64,000 nt of DNA from Trichopria drosophilae (GCA_030407085.1 CM059584.1:801501-865500); one strand, 5' to 3'. Shown: positions 1-11,921, counted from the first letter of the stretch. Numbers and translations: made by a program. Notes: generated by a model from the sequence alone, not told the origin.

Positions 1-81
1 AAAGATTCTCGGGTGGAATGCGGCGGCCGTGGATAACGAAATTCCACCGGGGTCGTCAGATAGCCAGGGCAAGGCTAGCAA
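1..81 (-). CDS. Start of the next exon of the same gene (partial)
   Basis: Seen: downstream of the 166-294 exon on the minus strand, a TTCCCAG acceptor precedes 27 stop-free codons reaching the window edge, in the frame left by the phase-0 donor. The peptide reads LLALPWLSDDPGGISL and then an alanine-rich STAAAFHPRIF. G+C is clearly higher than in the neighbouring intron. The acceptor tract is only moderately pyrimidine-rich, and an alternative AG lies 6 bases further in (TTGCTAG), so the exact start is less sure than the exon itself. The 3' end is outside the window. Confidence 0.6.
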   Translation of the reverse strand, partial: MLALPWLSDDPGGISLSTAAAFHPRIF

Positions 82-165
82 CTGGGAATGCACTTGTGTA
101 TTATGTATATGTGAAAGGTCCAGAAACGAGGATCATCTTATCAGTAATTTCTCACGGGTTCGTAC
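82..165 (-). other. Short spliceosomal intron (84 bp)
   Basis: This lies between the two minus-strand exons, with GTACGA at its 5' end and TTCCCAG at its 3' end. Its length is typical of short insect introns and both ends are canonical GT-AG. It is the main reason to call the two flanking open stretches one gene. Confidence 0.6.
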
Positions 166-294
166 CTGCTTTAGTTGCCACTGGAGCGCGTCGACCTGGC
201 CCTGCAGGAAAACGTTGTCGATCGTCTGCTCGGGCACATGGTTCGTCAACCTGCTCTGGAGCCTCTGGTTCTCCGCCGTCAACTCTTGACATTG
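166..294 (-). CDS. Internal exon of a coiled-coil / leucine-zipper-like protein
   Basis: Seen: on the minus strand a 129 bp, stop-free stretch begins after a pyrimidine-rich acceptor ending TTCCAG and ends at a CAG/GTACGA donor, giving 43 codons in phase 0 at both ends. Third positions are strongly G/C in an AT-rich region, which supports real coding. The peptide contains ELTAENQRLQSRL and, after TNHVPEQTI, DNVFLQGQVDALQWQLKQ. Leucines or other hydrophobics fall on heptads (residues 5, 12; 30, 37; 34, 41), so an amphipathic helix or zipper is likely. The first helix resembles the dimerisation zipper of bZIP factors, but no basic region is present here; it would have to be in an upstream exon to the right. 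Any coiled-coil family is possible, and I do not recognise the gene. The gene runs leftwards out of the window. Confidence 0.8.
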
Positions 295-2727
295 CTGGAA
301 CAAAGAACCCAGAGATTAAATGTCGAAACCAACCGTGAACTGTAGGCTCTATTAGCGCGAAAACGAAACGTTTCTGTGCCGTGATAGTTAACCCGTTCTT
401 AGTTTCTATTTTTCATTATTTTGCAAAAATTCAAAAATATCAAGATTTCGAATTCGCTTTTGAAATTCAACTAAATTATAGTTTATATGACAATTTAATA
501 GGGGGTATTTTAAATATTAATTTTTTTCATTATTTCTTCATTTTTTAAATATAATTGTGCCTTGTCTTTTAAATATGCTTAAAATATGCAATTTCACTTG
601 GATCAAATCTGATCCTGGTCATGACTCCAAGGGTCGAAAAAGCATTACATAAATTAAGAATTAAAAAACATAAGTTAAATACAAGGCAACCCTTGTTGTC
701 CTTCTTGCGCTGACTCCACCTCCAACTGCCCCCTCTTTAATTGGCCTCGTGGGCCATGCTTTTCTCTCCCCTCCACGAGCGAATGTCATGCGCTGTGTTT
801 ACATAACTCACGTCACAATAAAATGACAATAAAATGTGCGGAACCTATCGTTATCCAGTGGGTAGGCCAACTCAGGGGTTGCACTGATATATTAAACGTT
901 TTGACTTGTTTGTAGGTATCCTTTAGTTATTACTCTAGTATTTATAATAAACAATGATTATCAATTGCATATGTATTCTTAGATATCAATATTTAATCTC
1001 GCTTTTTCGGTTCATTTTCAAAATTCGTTTAAGAAAACTTGGACTAATTTTTGTAAAAGTTGAATATAGCTTATGACAACGAACTATAAACATTTTCTTA
1101 ATTTGTTTCTTTCTATCAAACGTACGATTGTCTATGTAAATGTGTCTAAAGTAACGTAATAAATTCGACCGATTTAGATCGACGAACAACGGTTTTCGGA
1201 AAAATATGTCCTTCCATCAGATAGGTCGACATTGGAAAAGACTTAAAGTGTCAAACAATACGATGACCGTAACGCAACCAATAAATGATCACCCTTGTGT
1301 ACTCTTATCGGAACTTTACGAGGCGATTGAATTCCGAGTGGTCAAGTCTTCCGGAAGCTATTGGCCATAACTAAAATGTCACGAATGCATCTTCGAGATA
1401 TAAATTCGTATGCGGATGTCCTTTGATGATCATGCGTTAGTTGGCCTATTCAGTCAGACGTTGACTTAGCAATCCTTTTCTCGTGACACTGGAGGGATGG
1501 GCCACGATGACGAGGATATGGTGGTCACCACTTTCTCACGAGCCACAGGAAAAAGAAGAAAGCCTTTCGGTCGCGTGGTCGAATAAATGCTTTTGTCTTG
1601 ACAATACGAGCAGGAAGAATGGACGATGGTGACGTGGCGTTACCAGGGAATTCGCGTAATAATTCGCCATTATAGAAAATTACGTCCATCGCGAAGAAAG
1701 GTGCCATAATTTGTCACCAAATTTTGAAAAGCCAGCTATCAGAATTTCTTAAATTTAAATTGCAAGACGGAACTCAAAATTTAAGAATACTCAAAAAGAG
1801 TCGTTTCGAAATAAATGTGAAAAAAAAAAATAAAAAATTGTTACAGAATGTTCCACAAATGGTTTCGAACCGTGGACTTTATGAAAAAACTTTTTGACAT
1901 GCTGAAAGTATGAGAAGTTGCGTAATTTTTCTATAGGAATGGTATTTAATAAATATCAATTTTTTCTCAGACTTGATAAAAGAATAAAATGCTTTTATTA
2001 ACAGTATTCTTAGATAATCCACGAAGTATGCGTACAAAAAGCAAAAGAAAATTCACTTGGGTTCGAGATAAATCAAAATGTCAGGAGAACAGTCGGAAAC
2101 TGTTAAAATTTACTATCGCGTGAAATCGCAATTAAGGATTAATAAAACGAACTTTAGATAAACGAATCGGTGGCAAAGTGAGAAAACTGCCCCGTCATAT
2201 ATTACGTTAATTGGATATGGAGTGCATGTACGTATAAAGCGTTACGCGCTTAACCGATGAATGAGTTTACTTAACAAACGGCCACTTTCATTCTCTGTGC
2301 TACCGCGCCGACGCGCGCGCTACCCGGTGAAACCGGACATTAATTCAATTAATTAAAGGTCTACTACCATTGGCCGAGAATCAGCGTCATTGCGCGTGAA
2401 ATCGCACCATGTGAAAACTCACAGTTTTTGCGGTTTGACCAATTTTTGCTTTAGGGAAAAACGTTCGTAGCAATATATACATACAAAGTTGCGAATGTTG
2501 AGGTAAATTAACGTAGGCAGACATTTTCAAATTTATTACCTTTACTAGAGGTTGGTTTCATAAGAATTTGTAGGCTGGTTAGACTATTCATTAGTATTTT
2601 GCTTCTGTGATTTTTAAAAATGTTGACATTTTTTTCCATATACTGCAGGAAAATGTGTATGAAGTTTTACTATTTTGATAGGACTCGTTTCTGTCCAGTA
2701 TAATTTCTTGTAGTATATCTTATAATG
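295..2727. other. Intron or 5' flank of the minus-strand gene; no gene seen
   Basis: This starts at the acceptor of the 166-294 exon, so at least its left part is intron of that gene. It is mostly AT-rich with no supported ORF. Three better-than-background blocks stand out: 690-790, which is C-rich on the plus strand; 1260-1720, rich in CpG; and 2150-2420, with a CG-rich run near 2310-2330 and TAATTA sites near 2341-2356. These look like single-copy regulatory DNA, but nothing identifies a factor or a transcript. Confidence 0.4.
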
Positions 2728-3720
2728 CTAACCCATTAACGTCCAAGATAACGAGATTTTTAGCTGATTTTCAAAGCTCTCTTGCAAATCGAAAAATGAA
2801 AATATCATAATGAGACGAACATACTTTACTATTTTTGGGTATGCTCTATCGATTTATGGGGTCAAAATTGAGTTTCCTTTGCGCAAAAAAACAATGTGGG
2901 GGATTTTATGTAAAGAAATACCAAAAAATGTTAAAAAATTTGTTTCGATTCAAACTATAAACAAACATGGAAAAATAAGTTGCAGTTTAGGGGGAATTTG
3001 TTTTTAGTGAAATTCATATAATTTATCCTATTAAAAATATCGGAAAAGTGTGAAAATTTCTAAAAATAGGTCTTTTCTAAATATTTCTGAAATAAATCGA
3101 CATTAATCAAAATTGTTTTAAAATGTAAAATTTAAATTTATTAATTATTCATGGTCACTTTAATATATTTGATGACGTTAAAAATCGTGGATTCAATGTG
3201 GCGGCCTTGGAAATTTAAAAAATAATGGCATTTTTCACATGCCTCGTCGGTAAATGTTTGGGTGCTTTGATTTATTACATTTCTATATGTTTAGTATTAT
3301 ATTGAATTGGAAGGCAATGAGAAATTTTCAAAATCCAAAATGGCGAAATTTTACATTTTAAGACAAAAATTGTTATTAAAGTTAATGTATTTCAGAAATA
3401 TTTAGGAAAAACGCGTGTTTTTAGAAATTTCCACACTTTTTTATAGGATAAACTGAATGGAGCTCACTAAACAAAATTTCTCCATTTTTACAAAATTGTC
3501 GAAAACAAAAATGTCTTTATTTTTTGGTAGTTTTTCAGAGAAAATCTGCCATATTGTTTTTCTGGGACAAGGAAATGCAATTTTGACCGCATAAATCGAT
3601 AGAGCATACCCAAAATTAGTAAGGTAAATTGGTTTCATTGTGATATTTTCATTTTTCCATTTGATAGAGAGCTTTGAAAATGAACTAAAAATCTCTTCAC
3701 CGTGGATATTAATGGGCTAA
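2728..3720. mobile_element. 985 bp palindromic MITE flanked by CTAA copies
   Basis: Seen: CCCATTAACGTCC at 2732 and its inverted counterpart, ending TTAATGGG at 3716, are each bordered by CTAA (2728-2731 and 3717-3720), a likely 4 bp target duplication. The arms match over several hundred bases. The two arms even give similar conceptual peptides on opposite strands (2810-3007 + and 3441-3638 -), which reflects DNA symmetry, not a gene. The ends resemble TTAA-type piggyBac-like termini elsewhere in the window, with CTAA in place of TTAA. It is non-autonomous, with no transposase. Confidence 0.75.
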
Positions 3721-4228
3721 TTAACAAAAATACATGGCTGTCCTCCAGAATGATACAAATCTCCCTTAATGATTTCTTAGTGTAGGGGTACGTGTTTGAC
3801 ATTGTTGATTCGTTCAATTTTGACAGCTGTCATGTCCTCTTTTTTCATAAATGGCAGTCATTGTGTTAATTTTGCAAATTTCTCTACGGGACATCATTTG
3901 GTATTATGGTCATTTACGAAATAATATAAACTCATGAAATTACGTTCATTAATTACGGTAGCGGTTTTTTTAATTTATTTTCAATTTTCAATTTTCTGTA
4001 TCTTACTGACAACAATTTTTTAGGCAAAAGAGAAAAATATTACATAAATTGGCGACATGGTCCTATTTTGTTTGCATGATTTTATATGCTATCGAACCGA
4101 TGTAAATCATCATTTTTTAATGACACATCAAGGCTGTCAATAAACATTTGCAAGGTATAGTCCACTTTTCTTCGGCCTATTTTGAACATTATATCGATTG
4201 TAATAATTAACAAAATTTCTCAACCCTT
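3721..4228. other. AT-rich spacer
   Basis: AT-rich single-copy-looking DNA between two inverted-repeat elements. I see no ORF, RNA gene or repeat in it. Confidence 0.4.
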
Positions 4229-4293
4229 GTCAATAATATTGTATGAGTACTGTTTAAAAAAGGTCACCATAAAAAGGAAGAAAAAAGGGGATT

Positions 4294-4913
4294 TTAACCC
4301 TTTCAGTCACGAATTTTTCCAGCCAAGGCATTTTTTAAAAATTTCGTATACTTGAGTTTTTGAGGTCGCTGATTACGAATCCGGTGTGAGATTTTCAAAA
4401 TTCAAAATGGCGGATCCAATATGGCCGACCAAAAATTTGAAAGATAATGGATTTGGCTAAGCTTTAGTACATGGGTTATTATATTTTTATATTTTGATTC
4501 GTAATCAGTGACATCAAAAACACCTCTATACCAAATTTTAGGCAAAATCATGATTTTTCAACATTTTTGTCGGCCATATTGAATCCGCCATTTTGAAATT
4601 TGAAAATCTGACACCGGATTCGTAATCAGCAACATAAAAAACTCCGGCACACCAAATTTCAAATGATAATAGCGATTATTTCTTCTTGGCATGAATTTCT
4701 TTTGAAAATTCTGCCTTTTTTGGTACTAATTTGTTAACCATCATTATTTTAAATAATTTTGCAATATTATTTTTCGTTAACACTTATTGGAGTCTTAGGA
4801 AAATTAGGAACGAAAAAACCGCATCGAAATCGATAACTATCTGTTCATGAACCTTAAAAAAACGATAGCTTCTAGGTGGGACACTGGTGTCCGCCTGTAA
4901 CGGAAAGGGTTAA
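4294..4913. mobile_element. 612 bp piggyBac-like MITE with TTAA duplication
   Basis: Seen: TTAA (4294-4297) followed by CCCTTTC, and GAAAGGG followed by TTAA (4910-4913); the element body is 4298-4909. TTAA target sites and CCC...GGG ends are hallmarks of the piggyBac superfamily (established). Inside, arms near 4356-4470 and 4560-4655 are inverted copies carrying the GATTACGAATCCGG and GGCGGATCCAATATGGC motifs. No transposase. The matching arm of the host palindrome supplies the empty site. Confidence 0.85.
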
Positions 4914-4944
4914 ATAAAAAATTACAGAATAAAAATAAAAATAT

Positions 4945-4980
4945 GACGTTTCGGCTCTCGGATTGTAGCCTTCTTCAGAT
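4945..4980 (-). ncRNA. Hammerhead-ribozyme-like motif, copy A
   Basis: On the minus strand: CTGAAGA, A, then GGCT ... AGCC as a 4 bp stem around a 10 nt loop, then GAAACGTC. CTGANGA, stem II and GAAA form the conserved hammerhead core (established). One extra unpaired base lies between the first box and the stem, and stems I and III are not obvious, so catalysis is not shown. A degraded mirror copy lies at 5005-5041 on the plus strand. Confidence 0.3.
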
Positions 4981-5150
4981 AAAATATTTTTACATAATTT
5001 CTTTTATCTGAAAAAAGCTACAATCGAGAGCCGAAATGTCATATTTTTATTTGTATTTTTAATTTTATTCTGTAATTTTTATTTAAAATCCCATTTTTTC
5101 TTCCTTTTCATGATGACCTTTTTTAAATACTACTCATACAATGTTATGTC

Positions 5151-6770
5151 GATTTGTATATTTTAAAATAATTGATGCTGTGAGTGAAAAAATTGAATTC
5201 TTGTGTATTCCAGTCCCGGTGTCAAAATGATACATCATAAGATTCTGATCTTAAGAGAGGATTTTTCTAAAAATTAAAGAAAAAATTACTAAAATAAATT
5301 AAATAATTGTTTGTATGCATTTTCCTAAAAATACAAAAAAATTGTATATGTATTAAATAGAAGAAATAAATTGTTTTTCATAATAAAATTTCAAATAATT
5401 TTATAAACAAAAAGATGAAATTGATTAAGAAATGCATTATCGCGTTAGTCATTGGAAAATGAAACTGATACTTTTTTCTAATGTATAAGGAACTACCGGG
5501 GTAGTTAGAAAAATTTATATTTCTATAAAATAATATGCATTGTTTTATGTCACTTTTTTATTAATACAATGAGAAAAAGAATTATTTGTCGTAAAGCAAT
5601 ATCATTCAATTGAAAAGTTGCAATTGTTTTTTTAATGTAAACATGGCATTATCATATTAAAGGCGATTCGTTTAATATTTGCATTTTATTTCTTACATCA
5701 GAATTGACCATTTGTTAATAGTTAAGAAATGTATACTTGGAACTCGGCAGCTGCACAAGTTCACAAATAAGACATGTGTCTTATACGATGTATTTGCTTA
5801 TTAGAAACGCGCATATTAAAGACGACTTATAAATAATATCTTTAATTTATTTCTTTTCACAATAACAATTACCGAATTCGACTGGCACTTAATCGTTCTT
5901 AAAAAACTAAAAAAATATCCGTGTTATCATTTGAGGTTATGTTACGATGCGTTTCGACTCCAACCATTATATTTTGTAACTATTAAGAAATCATTACTTT
6001 ATTGCTACAAACGTATAGTATACAGGTGGTTTTTTAACTATTAAGAAATGTTTGGTTCCATTTAATAGATATTTCTTAAGATATAAAATGCGTTGTTTCC
6101 ACGAAAAAAAATTGTAGCTTTGTATGAAATGAATAATTATTTCATACTTAACAAATTATTCGATTCTACATATTTAAATATACGATTTCTTAACTATTAA
6201 GAAGCCTTCCTTATAGTAAACAATCCTTTCCCTCAGTAGACCTTTAAAAACATGAAGGGATATTTCCTTCATTACAAGTGTACAAAAGTAGCAAAATAAA
6301 AGTAGTTATTGCGTCTTAAATCTTTATTTTTTGTCATATGTGAAATATTAATGGTTCCAGAGAATTTCATACATATCAGAACTGTGGTAGAAATGAAAAC
6401 ATTTTTTGTACAATTCTTGTCAAACATTCTTATTTACCATGTTACAGGTATAGGGGAAACGGCCAGTCTAAGAAAAAATGGACAAATTTCTAATAGGGAA
6501 ATATCAACTAAGAATTGAAAAACTGAATGAATTAATAAAAATAATTATTCGTAAATTTTCGCAAATGTCTTTTTGATCTTATTTACATTCGTGGGTGAAT
6601 TGTCTTTCATTGTCTGAATATAGACTGATATGTTCATATACGATCTCGCAATTTTGTAGCAACAACGTTTCTTGTCCTTCAATTTTCTTCATCTTACAAT
6701 CGTCACGTTTTCTCCATGAAAGTCTATTTAATGTTATGCAACTCTTAGATTTTTTATTCTCCATCAATTA
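5151..6770. other. AT-rich DNA without genes
   Basis: No supported ORF. The one structured feature is the recurring TTAACTATTAAGAAATG motif listed separately. The open frame at 6309-6518 has AT-rich random-looking composition and no splice context, so I do not call it a gene. Confidence 0.4.
5715..6203. repeat. Dispersed TTAACTATTAAGAAATG motif, four copies
   Basis: Copies or near copies start at about 5715 (TTAATAGTTAAGAAATG), 5977, 6034 and 6187. The last is a symmetric TTCTTAACTATTAAGAA. The spacing is irregular, so this is not a simple tandem repeat. Function unknown. Confidence 0.55.
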
Positions 6771-6779
6771 ATAAACCAA

Positions 6780-7430
6780 AAGAATCAAAAGCGATAAAAC
6801 GCCGATTCGTTTTTGCTCCAAGTTTCTCCGCATTCGTTCCGTTGCAGATCTGAGATAGCGTGTCTGGCCGTCATGCCGATCGAATATCCGCCGCCTCTCA
6901 TTGGTTTTTACCCAGGACTTTTCCATGTTGTGTGAAAAGTGGCGCCAGAATTCTCGCAAAATAAACAAAAAATGGCGGATCGAGAAAATGGTAGAAAGAA
7001 ATAGGGTTCGTGCACCTTTCGGGCCCAGAAGACACGCGTGATTTTTAGCGTGGGCCGCAAGGCGTATCCGTGGCGCTAGCGAGTGAAAGGTCTTTGTTCA
7101 TTTATAATGGCTGATGCTCGAATGGCATTCGCCAAAGGACTCGGGAAAATTTAAATTGCAGGTGGAAGACACGCGGCGAAAACGCATTTTCTGCGAGAAC
7201 AATGGTCGCGCTCGCATTTACGATTGGGAATTGTTACGTCCACATGGACCGATAATCCATGGAAAACGATCGCGATTAAGGCCGAAACTAATGGATCTAT
7301 CGGGAGATTGGATATTTTTTTCGAAAATGCATCGTCGATCATCTGAGATGAGGTCGCTTCATCGACGTCGCATTAATTTTCTTGACGTAACGAAAAATTG
7401 CGTGTCACATCGATGGTAATGTTTCTCTCA
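6780..7430. other. CpG-containing single-copy block
   Basis: Composition rises above background, with many CG dinucleotides between about 6830 and 7420. A good translation context occurs at 6972 (AAAAATGGCGG) but opens only 10 codons. A 101-codon frame at 7114-7419 lacks splice sites and biased third positions. It is most simply a regulatory or untranslated block; a promoter cannot be shown. Confidence 0.35.
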
Positions 7431-9786
7431 CTGTCGGCGAGCTTCGATATTATTATTGTTGCTTTTATTTAATATCTAAGGCCATTCTCATACATTATTC
7501 CAATCCCATAATTATACGATATTTTATTGTTGCGCAACCTAATATTACGACTTCTTATCATGGATTAGAAATAGTTGTGCATTGTGCACACCGTCGAGAT
7601 GATTATCGTTTTGGCTGTCTTTGCCACTTATCCGATATTTTAATTCCAATGATTTATTTCCATGTGTACCACTTCTATCGCGTATGAATTCTCCATCTTG
7701 GTTGTACGTTTTTTGACGTAGAGCAATGGCGTCGTTCTTCATCGTTTCTTCACCATGCTTTTTCGTCGGCGTTCTTTTTCTCCAGTGCGTTCATTTGACA
7801 AAGGATGAACTATATCCCTCTTCTCCAGCGTAGTTCAATTTCGCTTTCGACCGACCTAAATGAACTACTTTGTTAGCTTACGGATCGGCATTTGTTTTTT
7901 ACAATTTCGTGTGAATAATTAAAGTTTTTAGATTCAGATGTTCATTACATTCTTGATTATTTGCAGAAATTGTGGGCAATTATAAATATGGCGTTGTTAC
8001 GTATAGGAATGGCATTAATCTTCACGAACAATATATTTCGAAATGGAGAAAACGTTTTCTTTTATGGTCACTAAATATTCATTTTAGAAACTGGATTGTT
8101 AATATTTAACCAACTTTTTGGTCTATTATTGCGACAAACATACAATCTGTAATTGTTGAATACTGTCAGGAGTTTTTAAGATAAAAACCCGATCTGTGTA
8201 GGAATTCGTTTCATAAACAAACTACTAAAGCTGTTGTTGCAACAATCTTACACGCTTAAAAAATTGTAAATTCTACAGAAAAATCTGATCATTTAAGAGA
8301 AAGTAAGAACAGAAAAAATTATGTATAAATTAAAAAGATGCATCTCTAAATTTAACAGAATTATCTGTAAATTTTAGGAATAATTCTGCTGTTTATGCAT
8401 ACAAAATATCAGCACATTTTATTCTGTTAAATACGAATTTCTGTTAGCGAATCCATATGATTAGTCAACTCACCACTAAAGTGGAAAAGGTAATAACTTT
8501 TGTAATTTAGTTTAAGAGAAAAAAGTTTAGATTCCAGAAACAAAATAAGAAATGGATTACTTTAATTTAGTTGTATTTAGAATTAGTAATAAAGTCGTAG
8601 CTTTTCGTACCAATATGACCGACTAAAATTGGAGACTTGTATAGGTTCGGTTATTTGATTAAGAAAAGACTACTAAGATTTGCTACCTTTAAAGAAATTC
8701 AACTGGAATTCACATGGATTTCAAGCATTTTTCACCGATTCTCTGAAAATATTTTTTTACATTTTGGTTTGCTATATTAGCTTTGTCATACTAAATTTAA
8801 AAATTTGACAATCGATGTTTATCAATACCTCAAAAAGCCCTATAAATCAATCAACACGAACACTTTCCAGGATTTTGTATTGTCCATGAAATTTTAATGA
8901 ATGTATTCCTATCCTACAAATAAACATATTTACCAAATATCAACCAACCAAAAGACAAATATTTTCTTCGCTAATAATTACAAACTGTACGTTTTTAGTA
9001 GTTTTAAGAATTATTTGATCGGTAATATAAGTTTATTAATAATTAAAAAAATGAAATGTGTTTTTAAAATACATTGCATAATATTTAGTAAAACGCCATA
9101 TTAAAACGTAATATCTTAATTTTATTGATATAATATTTTACATAGTACGGTAAGGTTCACGATAACACTTAATGGTCATTTTTTATCGAGGTTATCGAAC
9201 GAACTTTCTCCCATCTTCAACGTAAATTAAACGTTTTAACGGCTCATAATTGCACACGCGAGCCCATAAAGAAATCATTTTATTCATTGAGCACTTTTGC
9301 TGTCTATTGAAAAAAAATATTGATCATTGACACTGTCGTATGTTGTTTACGTTTATTTCACCATTGTCCATTTGTCTTCTCAGCACTTAGAGTATGTTGG
9401 GAAGACGAAAGGATTGTATACGCCTTCTTTTATGTACGACGCATGTAATTGCCCTTTTGATTTAAAATCATTTGATTCATTCTCAGTTCTAGGTCGATAT
9501 TGCGATGATTGCATTTATCGTTTCCTTTTTTTTCTATTCGAAATTGTTGCACATATTGCATGTTTTCGTGATTTTTGACAATAAAAGTGATCAATATTTA
9601 ACTGTTTTCGCATTATTATTGTTTATACTATTTAAATCATTGAGTTTATTTTAATCTAATAAAAAATAATCAATTTTATTTTATTAATAATTCACTGAGG
9701 AAAATGTGTAGTAAATTTAATTAAATGGTGAGTTACCTAGTGGAAACTAAATCTTTAGTAGTCTTTATGACGACATTTTAATCAGA
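7431..9786. other. Mostly AT-rich DNA without genes
   Basis: A milder mixed-composition patch occupies about 7540-7880. The rest is AT-rich, with several small imperfect hairpins around 8260-8460. No ORF, RNA gene or clear transposon boundary was found. Confidence 0.35.
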
Positions 9787-10135
9787 CAAAAGTTTAGTTA
9801 AACCATTTGTTAAATGTGCATTTTTTTTCAACATTTGTGCCCCTGATGTCAGAACTCATCTATAGGTACAGTTCGGAGATTTGTGCAAATTTTAGTTGGA
9901 AACATTTTTTTTCCTGGTTCAAATTTCAGCGTATCGCATTCAAAAATCAGTAATGATCAAAAAAATTAAGTAAAAATTCCATCTTTGACATAAAATGTTT
10001 CCAACAAAAATTGGCAAAAATCTCTGAACAGTACAGACGAGTTTCTGACTATAGACGTTGGATAAAAATACTCAATTAACATTCTTCGTTAAGTACAATG
10101 AACGCAAATACCATTAATTGGTTAAACCAACTTTT
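9787..10135. mobile_element. Imperfect palindromic MITE, about 350 bp
   Basis: CAGTTCGGAGATTTGTGC and TAGTTGGAAACATTTT on the left reappear inverted on the right (about 9965-10060). Weaker symmetry extends outwards to GTTAAACCA near 9799 and GGTTAAACCAAC near 10122. The centre is near 9950. No coding potential. The termini are too degraded to assign a superfamily. Confidence 0.55.
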
Positions 10136-11519
10136 ATTTAGATATCTGAACTATACGTAACTACAAAAACTACAAAATAATTAGTCCCTACTGTGTAACT
10201 TATCATTTGTTTTTCGTTTTTTATTTTATGATATTTGACAGCTCACTGTGACATTCCACTTTATCAAAGAATCCTAATGCTGCATCAAATTTTTGATCGT
10301 AAATTAAGGATTATTTCTATGATTTTTATTTTTATTTTGTATGATTTCTGTTTTTTTTTTGCTTACGTTCGTTTGCATTTCATTTTCATGAAATCTTTAC
10401 GTAATTATTAAGTCTTACCCCGCCAAAATTATTTAAATTATTTTTTTATTTTTATTTTTATGTTTTGATCGACTTGTAAATATTTTTGTTAAGTCTACAT
10501 GATAAATATATATATATAATTTTTCAAGTTTTCTCCCCAAAAGACTTGAAATAATTGATACATTTAATTAAAATTTCAAAATAAATAATATTTGTGTCCA
10601 GGACAGGGGGGGCCAGTGCCCTTTTTAACAATAGTTTTGTATTTAGCGTATTTGGTGGGTATTTATTATCACGAATTTCCCAATAGTAAAATCAAATTTA
10701 CCCTATAGATTTAGCCTTATTAACTCTATAGATTTCAAACGACGGAGCGTGCATTTGAATTACAATGTCGCTCGATTTTGATGTTTTCGAAATTTGTTTC
10801 CCTTTTGTTTACAACATTCTTAAGACCGTTTTAACGAAGAAATTAATACTTTATATTTATATTATTGTTTAGACATTATTCTGATTATTCTGAAAAAGTA
10901 AAAAATCAAATTTTGTTCTGTAGCTTTCTTAAAAATACTGAAGCAATAATCAAATCGTAGAAGAAATTAACAAAAAATATGTTATACGAAAAGTAGAACA
11001 AAAAATATTTAATCAAAATTTGTTTTCTACGTTGAATATATTTTCGTTTTTGATGACCAATTGATCTTGTGTTTATACATATAATAACAATACGTTACTT
11101 TTTAAACACTTTAATTACACAAATAAACATTTTGCATATGTATATGTATCTTTGTTCTAAATTTTCTACATATTTGTCTTCATTAATCATTATACTCGAT
11201 TCTCTCATTTATTTTCTCTATTGTCACGTCAACAGTATCTTATTTATAAATCCTCATAGACGAGTTGTAAACGTGCTTCCTTTCACATTCATTGCTTTAG
11301 ATCGTCATTGTTCAATTAAAATGTTTGCTTGTTAATACATTTTAATTTTAAGTAGTTTTAATTCCTAAGCGTTGTTATATTATTCTTTATTAAAAAATTG
11401 CTTATAATCGGTAACTTACATTTTCAAGTTAATGCAAAAAAAACTAATCTCAATATTTTATTTTTTATCTTTAATATGACGGCATCCTTCGTATTCATAG
11501 TATTTATAACAACAGCTAA
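10136..11519. other. AT-rich DNA without genes
   Basis: Low-complexity AT, including a short TA run near 10508-10520. The 88-codon frame at 11069-11335 is AT-rich without splice or start context and is not supported as a gene. Confidence 0.35.
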
Positions 11520-11520
11520 A

Positions 11521-11652
11521 TATAAAGGTGCGTTCTCCTGTATAGCTCCGACCATTTTTAATGCCTTGCCTGTTAGTATAAGGAAATTAGTAGAATTTCC
11601 GTCAAGTTTTGTTTCTGCTATTAAACGGTTTTATTTTAAGCGCTGTAAATGA
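11521..11652 (+). pseudogene. C-terminal fragment of a LINE ORF2 (reverse transcriptase)
   Basis: The frame YKGAFSCIAPTIFNALPVSI, followed by RKLVEFPSSF and ending in an aromatic/basic tail before TGA, matches the characteristic tail of Jockey/CR1/L2-group ORF2 proteins: an AP-x(4)-NALP-x-x-IR segment, then a short helix ending in lysines and phenylalanines. The catalytic domains are absent, so it is a dead remnant. Recognition rests on remembered family pattern, not a search. Confidence 0.65.
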
Positions 11653-11921
11653 AAAAAATGTTTAAAAATTGTTAATTTTGCTTTTAGCTCTGTTATGAGT
11701 AATTCATGTTAATTTATTAGTTATCTTTTTACATCTCAGTGAGTGTGCGTGCGTGCGGGTATGAGTGAGTGTGTGATTTCGTGTATTAGCCTTATTTCTT
11801 TTCTTTCTTTATGTAATATGTATACTGGTCAGTCTGTAAAACAGCAATTGCTGTGGCTCGCCCTTTGGCATTTTTGTATTATTTATATCCTGTTGTTTTT
11901 GTAATTGCCAATAAAGACGTG

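Larger units (their letters stand above)
4229..5150. mobile_element. Palindromic element, interrupted by a TTAA element
   Basis: The left arm (4229-4297 plus 4914-4990) pairs with the right arm (about 5000-5150): GTATGAGTA, TTTAAAAAAGGTCA, GGAAGAAAAAA and TTACAGAATAAAA all recur inverted on the right. Removing 4298-4909 and one TTAA restores symmetry, leaving about 306 bp. A hammerhead-like motif and its degraded mirror copy flank the dyad centre near 4995. No coding capacity. Confidence 0.75.

Noticed and set aside
166..294. Naming the exon XBP1 or another specific bZIP gene
   Set aside because: The zipper resemblance is short and the basic region and the paired IRE1-type splice stem-loops expected of XBP1 are not visible here; no symbol is assigned.
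2810..3638. Two similar peptides on opposite strands suggesting a duplicated gene
   Set aside because: They are the two arms of a palindromic transposon; similarity is at the DNA level across and beyond the frames.
5938..5960. GAGTCGAAACG-like word on the minus strand as a further hammerhead-like copy
   Set aside because: Only the 3' half is present; no CTGAAGA box or pairing stem upstream.
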